Source of the DNA: Platanthera guangdongensis
Lineage: Eukaryota > Streptophyta > Magnoliopsida > Asparagales > Orchidaceae
Direction of reading: 5' to 3'
Assembly (NCBI GenBank): GCA_039583875.1
Contig: CM077162.1
Location: 109,897,808-109,961,807 of the forward strand
Length of the DNA: 64,000 nt
Part shown: piece after piece, positions 1 to 9,473 of the stretch
How the letters are laid out: every line of letters begins with the position of its first letter
Numbering within the stretch: position 1 is the first letter of the stretch
The notes under the pieces: generated by a model
What the model saw: the letters and a program-made list of their open reading frames with translations, nothing else
Told to the model about the DNA's origin: nothing
Database searches by the model: none
Program-made: the position numbers and the translations under genes

Positions 1-263
1 GAGTAGCGATCTACTAAGCGGATGAGAGCTGGAAGAAGAGCAGGGCCGTGAACCACGGCAACAACAGACTTCGCCCGTCACGACCTGAATGCCTCTCTTG
101 CGACGGGCTTTCCCTTGATTGAAGAAGGATTCAGTTACAAGTGAAAGGAAAAGACTGAGGGAAGCAGAGCAAGGGGGAGTCCGCAAGGCACAGGATTCGA
201 ATCCGCAGCCTGTAACTAGTAGGCTCCTGGGTCCGAGTCAGCGTGCCTTGGGTGCACCACCTC

Positions 264-286
264 CCCCCTATTTATAGGATAGGGGG
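264..286 (-). promoter_or_regulatory. LTR-A TATA box inside a hairpin
   Basis: The minus strand reads TATAAATA at 276-269, the expected core promoter for the minus-strand gag-pol transcript. It is enclosed by an 8-bp perfect inverted repeat, CCCCCTAT (264-271) and ATAGGGGG (279-286), with a 7-base loop. The same structure is kept in all four LTR copies. Confidence 0.7.
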
Positions 287-477
287 CCTACCCAAACGGG
301 CGGGGCTAAAATAACCGGCTGCCCGGGGTACAGGAGAACCGGGCAGTGGTGACAGGAAGCAAAAAGAAAGAACACGCCAGTCCGCACAGAAGTGGCGGAC
401 TGGGCTCGCGAGCTGGAGCTTCCACTGCTGCTGGGCGCGCCCACTGGAGGGCGGCGGCCTGGGAGGACGAGATACTG

Positions 478-620
478 CGTCCGCCGCTGGAGAACCTGAT
501 ACCCAAAGCGCCGGCGGACTGAGCGGACAGGTCCTTGCGTCCACTGCTGGAGAACCTGATACCCAAAGCGCAGGCGGACTGAGCGGACAGGTCCTTGCGT
601 CCGCTGCTGGAATACCACCC
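478..620. repeat. 60-bp subrepeats in LTR-A
   Basis: There are two full 60-bp units, 478-537 and 538-597, and a partial third, each beginning CGTCCGCYGCTGGA and containing GGCGGACTGAGCGGACAGG. The equivalents are 9221-9340 in LTR-B (second unit diverged), 9887-10006 in LTR-C and 22498-22617 in LTR-D. They lie upstream of the minus-strand TATA box, that is, in U3. Confidence 0.8.
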
Positions 621-823
621 TTGGCGCCCGACTGGTGATAATGCCGGACTGGGCGGACTGACAAATCTCGTCCGCGCCTGCTGAAAGCGGGGGCTTTGGA
701 AACTTGCAGTATGTTGCGGACTGAGGGGTTAACATAATCCCCGCACATTTTTAAGTTTCCAGAAAACTTCGAAAATGTTTTCTTAACCGCCGAGTCCGCA
801 AACCTCGAAAATGCCGCCAACGC

Positions 824-831
824 TATAAATA
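824..831 (+). promoter_or_regulatory. TATA box of antisense gene 1 (element I)
   Basis: TATAAATA on the plus strand lies 84 bp upstream of the ATG at 916. It is conserved at 10233-10240 in element II. It stands outside the LTR, so the plus-strand gene seems to have its own internal promoter. Confidence 0.65.
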
Positions 832-915
832 TCGCTGGAGGGTCTGGATCTGCTGAGAATCTCGATCGACACGGGGCGCTATTCACCACTTGCGGTCTCC
901 ACCTTCCAGTCCGGC

Positions 916-2253
916 ATGGCTAGGCTTGGAGCTTTCTTATCTAGCGTTACTGCAAAAGGCGACCTGGAGCCGACAACGCCTATGAAGACCAAGAAGATTG
1001 TAAAGAGGTCGACAAGAAAAGATCCTGTCCGCTCCACAGGAGAGAGTTCCCAGAGCCAGAAGCCTGCGGAGAAAGCAGTCCGCCATGTCGATGTGTCTGC
1101 TCGCGGGGATGCCGTAGTCGACGCCGAACCATTGAGGAGTGAGAAGATGGCAACCTTGTCGGACTCCGCCCCTTCTCAGAAAACCGCAACCTCGGCGGAC
1201 ACTGCTGGCGAACACATGGAGACTGACATATCTTCCCCCAATGCCTCGGTGCAAATCGTTGACTTGGACGAAGAAGACCGGCGGACTGAGGTAGAGGACG
1301 ACGCGCCCTCAAAGGCATTGTCTGCTGTGAATCCTGAACCTGTCCGCGCTGACCAGCCCGATTTAGGGGGGTCCGCCGCGGATGCTGCTGAGAAGACCGC
1401 CAAGAGGAAGAAGAGGAAGAGAGACGGAGCGACCGTCGCCGAGCGGGTTGAGAAGAAGCTCCGCGCAATGAAGGAGAAGAACGTCTCCAAGCGGACTGGG
1501 GAAGCGGACTTACAACACAGGCCGCGCAATAAAGAAGTTCCAGACGGCGATCTGGTTACTCCGGAGGCCCAAATCCAGGGAGAGAATTCCCTCTCAACGG
1601 TCAGTCTATCCACGAATGAGATAATTGATTCCATAGACGTTGGTCGACTTGACTTAATCAACGACTCCTTGCTGGTTGTACTGCAGCAGAATGAGGCGGA
1701 GACTACTGGAGATAAGGGTGACGAACTCCCTTCCTTGTCCGCTGCGGAGGAAGAGGAGAGGGAGAGGCTGAAGGAGAAGATAGAGGAGCAAAAGAAACAA
1801 ATCGTTGCTCATGTTGCTGCGGTCGGGGCAGCCTCGCAGCAGGCCGCGGCGGACAAAGCCGCTGAGGATCTACGGATTGCTGCGGAGCTGATGCGGTCAG
1901 GTAAACTTCAGTCGGCGCCCAAATACTTTCAGCGCAAGTGGCTTTACAGGTCGCCGCCGCGGACGTCAAGACCGATCAAAATTATCACCAAGACGGACGA
2001 TATCGTGGTCTCAACAAGTGCGGCTGTCGAGATAAGAGCAAGGGTTCACCGCGAATGGAAAAAGCGGTTAAGCGCCTTTGACCGGATAGAGAAAATCAGT
2101 CCGCTAAAGATAACCAGCTTGCAATCCCAAGGAAACTACCAAACTGTGGATAATGAATCCAGTCCGCCAAAGATAGAAGTGATCTATAGCTTGCGACCAG
2201 GCGGGGAGGTGAGCCTGAGCGGCATACTTTTCTCACCGGGCTACAAGTTATAA
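916..2253 (+). pseudogene. Antisense gene 1 of element I, C-terminally replaced by a deletion
   Basis: The first 389 codons or so match antisense gene 1 of element II (10325-12301) with few changes: a basic N-terminus rich in Lys/Arg/Ser, an acidic middle, a lysine-rich run (KKRKRD) and an EEEERERLKEKIEEQKKQ helix. At 2079-2083 the reading frame jumps into tandem-repeat sequence through a 3,871-bp deletion. The last 55 codons or so are therefore translated repeat, and the C-terminal coiled coil of the intact gene is lost. The start ATG is shared with the element II copy and follows a TATA box. Function is unknown; I recognise no catalytic motif. The N-terminal part may still be expressed, but the gene is best called truncated. 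Confidence 0.7.
2079..2083. other. Deletion junction in element I (TGACC microhomology)
   Basis: Left of this point the sequence follows element II up to 11488-11492 (TGACC); right of it the sequence follows element II from 15359-15363 (TGACC). The intervening 3,871 bp, including the end of antisense gene 1 and all of antisense gene 2, is missing from element I. The shared 5 bp suggests microhomology-mediated loss. Confidence 0.85.
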
Positions 2254-2660
2254 GATCAACCCAAATAGGCGGACTCTGTGGATAGAGAAAAAATCAGTCC
2301 GCTAAAGATAGAAATGACCCATAACTCGCGACCAGGTGGGCAGGTGAGCCTGGGCGGCATACTTTCCTCACCGGGCTACAAGCTATAAGATCAACCCAAA
2401 TTGGCGGACTGAGCGGACAGAGAAAACCAGTCCGCATACTATTTCCTGCAAAAAGCAAGATGCTCACTTGGCGGAATGGTTCCCTGCCCTATTGCCTGGA
2501 GTACAGTCTAAGCTGTGAGTCTCCTGCAGGCACTGCTTGAGGGTACCATGGAGTGTTCGAGGGTTACAAGCTAAGATGACCCGCGGGCAGGTGAGCCGGA
2601 ACGGCATACTTTCCTCATGTGATCATCGAAGTTGTAACAATATCCCTAAAGCGGCATGGT
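2084..2660. repeat. Tandem repeats between antisense gene and pol (element I)
   Basis: Units of roughly 130-250 bp contain GCGACCAGGYGGGCAGGTGA, then a GCGGCATACTTTCCTCACCG segment and GCTATAAGATCAACCC, followed by CAGTCCGCTAAAGATA. Copies start near 2188, 2329 and 2575. The same array is longer in element II (15265-15930). Tandem repeats at this place are known for the Tat lineage and are considered a source of satellites. Confidence 0.75.
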
Positions 2661-3124
2661 AGAGCTTTACACCCACCTTTCCCTCCATAATGCAAAGGTG
2701 GGGTCAGGTACCTGCCGGGATCCGAAGTCCAGAATCCAACCGCGCTAGAGCCTGCAAGCTCCCACTACACGGTGCGAAATCTCCTCGCAACACGTGGTCT
2801 TCGTGGTGTTATGCTAATGACAACGGCTCTAGGGGAGGTCTAGCTGAACTCGGCGATGTCTCCTGGTATCAGGGAACCGTTATAGGTCTTTGGGAGAGAG
2901 AGAAAACACTAGAAAAAATGTCAGTATGGATTCTTTGATTAAGAAAATGCATTTGCAAAGGAAGCATAAGAAAGAAAAAGGGAGTTCGGGTGTAGAACCG
3001 TTTTTGAAATCTCTCTTAGCGCCTTATCTGTTATGATTACAACAAAACACTCGAAGAAGTGTTAGCAAGCAGTTTCTATTCATAATAATTCTTGAAGAGG
3101 ATACACAAAGTATAAAAAGGAAGT
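2661..3124. other. Untranslated region between repeats and pol end (element I)
   Basis: This is conserved almost base for base with 15938-16404 of element II. It contains a T- and A-rich part next to the pol stop. I see no gene; the 82-codon ORF at 2690-2938 is discussed under rejected items. Confidence 0.6.
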
Positions 3125-4215
3125 TTAAGAATAGAACCGCTTGAGATCATCACCACTCCACGTGTGTGGTATATCCTCTCCTTCGTGAGTCTGCAAGCGG
3201 TAAGCGCCGCTTTTTAACGCTTCTTTGACGACAAAAGGGCCGGCCCAATTTGGATTAAGCTTTCCAACTGAACCAGCTCTTGCAGCGGCATCAACCTTCT
3301 TTAGAACTAGATCTCCCACTTGGAAGTGTTTGATCCTTATATTCTGATCGAAGTAACGGGCCATCCTCCTTTTGACCTCTTCCTGTCTTATGGCTGCTTG
3401 ATCTCTGACCTCCTCGATGTGTTCCAAGCTGAACCTCATCTCCTCGTTATTCAACTCAACCCAATCATCAACACCTTCTCTTGCAAGCAGTACTCTGGGT
3501 GACGGGACTTCAAACTCAATCGGGATGAGTGCCTCTGAGCCATGAGAGAGTTTGAATGGAGTCTCCCCGGTTGCGGATGATGGCGTTGTCCTAAGGGACC
3601 AGAGGACTGATGGGAGCTGATCAGCCCAACTGCCCTTGAGATTCTGCACTTTCTTTTTGAGCAAGTTGAGGATCTGCTTGTTGGCAGCTTCCACCTGGCC
3701 ATTGCTTCTGGGATGATGAACTGATGCAAAACGCAGCTCTGTTCCGATCTGCCCGCAAAAATCTATCATCTCTGAGTTGTTGAATTGTGGCCCATTGTCA
3801 GTGATTATTGCCATTGGTATCCCGTGCCGGCAGACAATTTCTCCCCAAATGAAGTTCTTGATGATCTGAGTAGTTGTCTTAGCCAATGCCTTGGCTTCGA
3901 TCCACTTGCTGAAGTAGTCGATCATTACGATGATAAAACGCCGTTGCCCGCTTGCCAAGGGAAAAGGACCAATGAGATCCATTCCCCAAACCGCAAAGGG
4001 CCAAGGAGTTGCAATCGACCTGAGGGACTGAGCTGCTTGGTGCTGAAGTGGAGCAAACTTCTGGCATTGAACACACCTTCTGGCGTAGATCTCTGAGTCT
4101 TTCTTCATTGTGGGCCAGAAATACCCTTGTCGCAGGACTCGTTTTTCAAGAGTTCTTGCTCCAGAGTGGCTTCCACACTCTCCTGAGTGAACCTCTTGCA
4201 AAACAGTGTGAGCTT
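3125..4215 (-). other. Integrase domain, element I
   Basis: The zinc-binding HHCC module (EVHSGECGSHSG to RRCVQCQKFA, about 4195-4050) is followed by WGMDLIGPFP, TDNGPQF (about 3800) and RSNGQVEAANK (about 3700), which supply the catalytic D, D and E. The C-terminal part has the DLVLKKVD and NWAGPFVVKEALKSGAYRL segments. No chromodomain is seen, as expected for Tat. Confidence 0.88.
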
Positions 4216-4464
4216 CTTCTTCTGAAACACACCGGGCCATGGTTGAGAGGAAGGTCTTTCTATAAAGGATTCCCGCCACTAGGAAGTAGTGAGCTGCTTT
4301 TATTCTGAACTTTTTCTTGTCTCTAACTGTATGATGATAATTTCCTGTTGATAGATATAGGATGAATGGGTCCATCCAAGAGACGCGTTGATCTACTTGC
4401 ATCAGATCTCCTTCCACCACTGCCGGACGGAAGAGCTCGGAAGTTGTTCCTCCTGAAGGCATCC

Positions 4465-5245
4465 CATGCTTAGAGAGAAAATCGGCCTCCTCATTCTCTG
4501 TTCTGGGGATATGTTCGATGGTGAAGCTTTTAAACCTTCCGACTTCTATTTTCACAAGAGCTAGATATTTTTTCAAGACTGGCTCCCTTGCTTCGAAGTT
4601 GCCGAGGACTTGCGACGCCATTACCAGAGAATCGGTTTTGATGTGGACATGATCGATTCCTAATTCCCATGCGAGCCTCAAGCCTGCTAGCATGGATTCA
4701 TATTCGGCCTGGTTGTTGGTTACTGGAAAGTAAAACTTGATGGCCTGCTCCAATTTGACTCTGTTTGGATTGATGAGAGCCACTCCTGCTCCAGAAGAAC
4801 TTCTGTCTGAGGCACCATCAACATAGATGGTCCAAGCCAAAGGTGACCTTTCTGCTTGATCAGAACTGGACTTTGGCATGTCGATCAGAAAATCTGCTAG
4901 GACTTGAGCTTTAATGGCTGTCTTGGGCACATAAGAAATTTCAAATTCACTTAGCTCTATTGCCCACTTAGCTAGTCTTCCGGAATGCTCGGGCTTTTCC
5001 AACACACCCTTCAAAGGTTGATCGGTGATGACTTGAATTGAATGTGCTTGGAAGTACGGGCGAAGCCGGCGAGCTGACATGACCAGTGCCAAGGCTAACT
5101 TCTCCAGGATCGGATACCGCGTCTCTGCACTCTTCAGAATATGGCTGACATAGTAGATTGGGAATTGCTTTCTGCCTTCTTCCCGAAGAAGAACGGAGCT
5201 AACGGCCTCAGGGCCAACCCCTAGGTACAAGAAAAGAACCTCTCC
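4465..5245 (-). other. Dual RNase H region, element I
   Basis: The first RNase H (about 5245-4893) follows RT with YLGVGPEAVSSVL and the TDQPLKGVLEKPEHSGRLAKW block. Its first catalytic aspartate position (usually DAS) reads GVG, so it looks degenerate. A second RNase H follows (about 4840-4465) with YVDGAS, NNQAEYES, KTDSLVMASQV and HIPRTENEEAD, the intact D-E-D-D set. The dual arrangement is a known hallmark of plant Tat elements; inactivity of the first domain is my inference. Confidence 0.8.
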
Positions 5246-5499
5246 TGGGCGGGGGCTCTGAAGCAGAGGCGATGAGGTAAGTTGCATCTTTAACTGTTCA
5301 AAAGCCTGGGAGCACTCTTCTGTCCACTCAAACTTGGAAGCACGTCGGAGGGTCTTAAAGAAGGGGGCACTCCTATCTCCAACCCGAGAAAGAAATCTTG
5401 CAAGACCTGCTAGCCTTCCCCCTAACTGCTGAACTTCCTTCGGTGAATGAGGGGTAGGCATTTCAAGAATAGCTTTTACCTTGTCAGGATTGGGGGCAA

Positions 5500-6040
5500 G
5501 TCCCTCCGGAGTAAGGAGATGACCAAGAAACTTCCCCTTACTCGCTCCAAAAGTACACTTCAAAGGATTGAGCTTCATCTTGTATCTACGCAGAGTAGCG
5601 AACGTCTCTGCTAGATCTAGCAAGTGCAGCGAAAACGATTTACTCTTAATCAAGAGATCGTCTACATACACTTCTAGGTTTCTCCCTTTCTGATGGTTAA
5701 ACACACGGTCCATCATCCGTTGATAGGTTGCGCCAGCATTCTTAAGCCCAAAGGGCATCACAAGGTAGCAATAACATCCATCGTTAGTAATGAACGACGT
5801 GTGAGGAACGTCGGGCTTATGCATTCTTATCTGATGATAACCAGAAAACGCATCTAAAAAACTCATGTAAGAGTACCCTACCGCGGAATCAACTAAAGAA
5901 TCTATCCGAGGCAAGGGGTAGCAATCTTTAGGACATGCTTTATTAAGTTTAGTAAAGTCTACACACATTCGCCACTTTCCCCCTGGTTTTTTAACCATTA
6001 CAACATTTGAAATCCATGTGGGATATTGCACTTCTTTAAT
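5500..6040 (-). other. Reverse transcriptase domain, element I
   Basis: The translation contains WISNVVMVKKPGGKWRMCVD, the LDAFSGYHQI block, MPFGLKNAGATYQ and the catalytic YVDDLL motif (about 5652-5670 in plus coordinates), then KCTFG and FLGHLLT. These are the ordered RT blocks of Ty3/gypsy elements. All catalytic aspartates are present and no stop falls inside the domain, so this RT is intact at sequence level. Confidence 0.9.
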
Positions 6041-6699
6041 AAAATTTGCCTTGAGGAGCTTCGCAACCTCCTCCCTTATTGGTTCTGCAAGCTTTGTTGC
6101 CACGTCCCTCTTCTTCTGCTGGATAGGCTTGCAGCCGGGATCAACATTCAGGTGGTGGCAAGCAACATCAGGATCCACCCCCGGCATGTCTTCTGCTGAC
6201 CAGGCAAAGACATTCAGGTTCTTTAGCAGGCAGGAAATCAACTCAGCCTTTTGGTCTTCAGGTAGCTCCGAGTTGATGGAGAGTTTCCTCTCCTCCCCTT
6301 CAGCAATGGGGACTCCTTGCGTCACCTGGGCAGGTTCCAGGTGAGCACCTTCATCAGCAGCAACTTTCGAACTGGGAGAGGCTTCTGCAGCTTCTGTTGG
6401 AGCAAGGGAAGGGCTGGCTTCAACCATGTTGACAGTGCGGACGTAGTACTCCCTTGCTCTCCTTGGGTCACTACGGACCCGGCACATCCTCCCATCGGCG
6501 AAGAACTTGATGGCTAGGTGGTAAGTGGAAATCACTGCTCGATACTTGTTCAGCGGGGGCCTGCCTAAGATGGCATGGTAGCTGCTGGGGGCGTCGACTA
6601 CTATGAACTGTATCTACTTTGTTGCCCCTCCAAGCTTCACTGGCAAGGTGACGCTGCCCTCCACTTCTTTCCTCTCTCCTGAGAAACCATAGAGTGGCC

Positions 6700-6900
6700 C
6701 CTCAGTGGAAAGCAGAGGCTTTCCGGTCCTCAGGGCCTCAAAAGTAGACTTAAAGAGGAGGTTAACCGAACTGCCCGTGTCAAACAGAATCCTATCCACC
6801 GTGAAGTCCCCAATACCAGCCTGGATTACGACTGCATCATCAAATGGATTGGCTGTTCGAGGAAGATCTTCTGGACCAAAGGTGACGACTTCCCTTGGAG
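6700..6900 (-). other. Protease (aspartic) domain, element I
   Basis: The minus-strand translation shows VDRILFDTGSSVNLLF, a pepsin-type retroviral aspartic protease active site (D-T-G), followed by GFSGERKEVEGSVTLPVKLG before the TAG at 6616. The element II copy reads LVDTGSSVNLL at the same place. The domain would cut the polyprotein into capsid and enzymes. Confidence 0.75.
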
Positions 6901-8660
6901 GAGCAACGGAAGAAGAGGCCACCTCTGCCTGGGTGACCCTTGAAATTGACGATTTCCGGGTGGACTCGGTCCCAGCTCCACCATGGATGAAGAAGAGGCG
7001 TCCCAGAATCCCCTCATCATTTGCATCGAAGCACTCTACCGGGACGTTGATTGGCCCCAGACGGCCTTCATCTTCTATATCCACGCATTCTTGGTATGCC
7101 TCGGCTACCTCTTTGCCCTTTGAGGTGGATGGCTTCGAAGAGGAAGGAGAATCCTTCTTGGCCAGGTCAATCTTGCCCTCGGTACGCAACTTATCTATCA
7201 GCGCGCGAAGGGCCTTGCATTCTTCAGTCAGATGACCCTTTACCTTGTGGAACTGGCAGTATTGTGAATTATTCCTCGGCTTCCACATCTTCTGAGGCTC
7301 TTGCCTCTTCTCTTCTGATCTCCTTTGCAGGATCTGGATGACTTCGTCAAGGTCCAGATCTGCAGGGTCCTCCATGGGGCTCTCATCAAATTGGGTCGGA
7401 GCAGGCAAGGCTGCTTGCTGATGGATGGGAAGAGCTTGCAATGGAACGGCGGGAGCGGCGGCCAACGACAGTCTCTGCTCATGAAACTGTTGATGGACTT
7501 GGAAAGGTTTTTTGTTGCGGAAGTTCCTGCCTCTTTGAGACGGAGGCTGGAAGTCTGGACGAGGGGGCCTGCCACGAGAGGAAGAAGCGGAGGCATCCCT
7601 TCCTTCAGCCTTGGCTGTCAGGGATGAAACATAGGTCGGATTGGTATTTTCCCCTTCTATGAAACGATTGACCATGGCGATCAACTCCTGATAAGTCTCG
7701 GGTGCCTTAGTCGTTGCTTTAAACTTCAGAGGGCCCTCTCGAAGCCCGTGGATCAAGGCGACCTTATAATAGTCGGGGTTCACATTCCTCACCCCCTGAA
7801 TTTCTCTTTGAAAGCGATCAACGAATCTTGCTACTGATTCATTATCCCTTTGCTTGATCTCGAATAGGGCAGCTGGCCCATTCTTCCTCTTCCTTGAGGT
7901 AGCAAACCTCAGCAGTAACTGGCTACGAAGCTCCGCAAAAGAAGAGATAGTGCCCGAAGGCAGCTCGTAGAACCATTCTCTCGCTTGCCCTTCGAGAGTG
8001 GTGACCAGCAGTTTACACTTAATTGCATCTGAGAGGCATCTCAAAGCAACTGCCCCCTCAAATGCCTGGAGATGAGAAACTGGATCTGTCGCTCCTGAAT
8101 AGAATGGGATGCGAGGCTCCCTGAAGTTGCTCGGAGCCGATTCCCATCGAATTCGGTCAACAAAGGGAGACGGGGTGTCAAACTCTGCAGAGTAGAAAGG
8201 GCGGACTGGAGCCGAGGAGTCCGCGGGCTCGGCGGACTGGCGATCAGCAAAGTGAAGTTGGCGGGCAGGAGTGCCCCTGGCAGCTTCTCTAAAGAAATCT
8301 CTGAAAGCAAACTCTTCCTCTTGAGGGAGCAGAGGGGTAGCGGACTGAGCAGGGTTCCGAGGAGTTTCTGGCGACTGCCGAAGCGGAGTTCGGCGAGCTG
8401 GGGTCTGGCGGACTGGCGAATTCGCTGGGTCCGCTGCGGCCTGAGGAGCAAGCCGCTGGGCCAGCGCGAGCAGAGATTAGCTGATTGTGTCAAGACGCTG
8501 GTCGGTCTGCCGGCGAGACTGCTCGGCCTCAAGGCGAGCTTGCTCAATCGCGTCCCAAAGGGAGTCTTCTGAAGAGCTGGAGCGGTCTGAAGAGCGGGCT
8601 CTGCGGTCTGACATCTTGCGTCCGCTGATTTCAAAACACTACTCGGATCTGAAGGTCACG

Positions 8661-9470
8661 TGTTAACTGTTGATGCACGAAAACACAAGGGGGGTCGAGC
8701 ACAACCAGCTAACTGTTCGAACACAGGGGAATAGGGAGACTGCGAGTAGCGATCTACTAAGCGGATGAGAGCTGGAAGAAGAGCAGGGCCGTGAACCACG
8801 GCAACAACAGACTTCGCCCGTCGCGGCCTGAATGCCTCTCTTGCGACGGGCTTTCCCTTGATTGAAGAAGGATTCAGTTACAAGTGAAAGGAAAAGACTG
8901 AGGGAAGCAGAGCAAGGGGGAGTCCGCATGGCACAAGATTCGAGTCCGTAGCCTGTAACAAGTAGGCTCCTGGGTCCGAGTCCGCGTCCCTTGGGTGCAC
9001 CACCTCCCCCCTATTTATAGGATAGGGGGCCTGCCCAAACGGGCAGGGCTAAAATAACCGGCTGCCCGGGGTACAGGAGAACCGGGCAGCGGTGACGGGA
9101 AGCAAAAATAAAGAACACGCCAGTCCGCACAGAATTGGCGGACTGGGCTCGCGAGCTGGAGCTTCCACTGCTGTTGGGCGCGCCCACTGGAGGGCGGCGG
9201 CCTGGGCGGACGAGATACTGCGTCCGCCGCTGGAGAACCTGATACCCAAAGCGCCGGCGGACTGAGCGGACAGGTCCTTGCGTCCGCTGCTGGAGATCCT
9301 GATACCTCAAACGCTGGCGGACTGCGCGGACATGCACGTGCGTCCGCTGCTGGGGTACCATGGTCCAATTGGGGACCTTGCCGGACTGGGCGGACTGATA
9401 AATTGCGTCCGCGCCTGCTGAAAGGGGGGCTTTGGAACCTTGTAGTATGCTGCGGACTGAGGGGTTAACA
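8661..9470 (-). repeat. LTR-B, 5' LTR of element I
   Basis: The 810 bp open with TGTTAAC (8661) and end with GTTAACA (9470), a 7-bp perfect terminal inversion. LTR-B is visibly more diverged than A, C and D, which resemble each other closely, especially over 9281-9470. The 5' LTR of element I is therefore not the closest match of its own 3' LTR. The inner boundary rests on the inverted ends and on homology to the LTR at 32226-34165, because partner LTRs are truncated. Confidence 0.78.
9007..9029 (-). promoter_or_regulatory. LTR-B TATA box inside a hairpin
   Basis: Minus-strand TATAAATA at 9019-9012 sits within CCCCCTAT / ATAGGGGG arms, as in the other copies. It is the presumed promoter of element I gag-pol, whose ATG lies about 400 bp downstream at 8614. 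Confidence 0.7.
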
Positions 9471-9473
9471 TAA

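Larger units (their letters stand above)
1..734 (-). repeat. LTR-A, 3' LTR of element I (partial)
   Basis: This stretch is repeated almost unchanged at 9474-10143 and 21938-22754. Its inner end is GTTAACA at 728-734, the inverse of the TGTTAAC that opens the other LTR copies (8661, 21938). The polypurine tract lies directly inside, at 735-746, read on the minus strand as GTGCGGGGATTA. It holds two exact-length 60-bp subrepeats (478-537, 538-597) and a third partial copy, each carrying GCGGAC/GTCCGC words. About 80 bp of the LTR is missing off the left edge. Confidence 0.85.
3125..8614 (-). pseudogene. gag-pol: gag-pol polyprotein of element I (two nonsense codons)
   Basis: This encodes the capsid and enzyme polyprotein of a Tat-lineage element in one frame from the ATG at 8614-8612 to the stop at 3125. 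In order it has: gag with a retrotransposon capsid domain, a CxxHxxxGHxxxxC knuckle near 7240, protease with DTGSS (about 6783), RT with YVDD (about 5665), a first RNase H, a second RNase H (DGAS, about 4820) and integrase (HHCC 4210-4050, DDE, C-terminal domain). Only two stops break it: TAA at 8479-8477, where element II has Gln, and TAG at 6616-6614, where element II has CAG. The 1,136 codons downstream of the second are open. The same frame throughout means no programmed frameshift is needed between gag and pol. It is probably inactive unless the stops are read through. Confidence 0.88.
1..9470 (-). mobile_element. Element I: Tat-lineage Ty3/gypsy retrotransposon (left end cut by window)
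   Basis: The order read on the minus strand is 5' LTR (8661-9470), a 46-base leader, gag-pol (8614-3125), tandem repeats, a plus-strand antisense ORF (916-2253) and 3' LTR (up to 734). The Tat lineage is inferred from an RNase H followed by a second RNase H of the plant Tat type, the gag CxxHxxxGHxxxxC knuckle, and the antisense ORF between pol and the 3' LTR. It differs from element II by a 3,871-bp internal deletion. Two nonsense codons interrupt gag-pol, so it is probably not autonomous. Target-site duplications cannot be checked because the left end lies outside the window. Confidence 0.85.

Noticed and set aside
268..889. Overlapping minus-strand ORFs in the LTRs (also 9011-9368, 9677-10298, 22288-22770)
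   Set aside because: They follow the 60-bp subrepeats, which are also a multiple of three, and lie in LTR promoter sequence. Several frames are open at once.
2690..2938. 82-codon ORF conserved with 15960-16223
   Set aside because: The conservation equals that of the surrounding untranslated DNA, a one-base difference changes the C-terminus, and no family is recognised.
8713..8726. Alternative LTR start at TGTTCGAACA instead of 8661
   Set aside because: Similarity to the 3' LTR at 32226-34165 continues past this point up to about 8670, which would not be expected if the LTR ended here. The 7-bp TGTTAAC/GTTAACA ends fit better.
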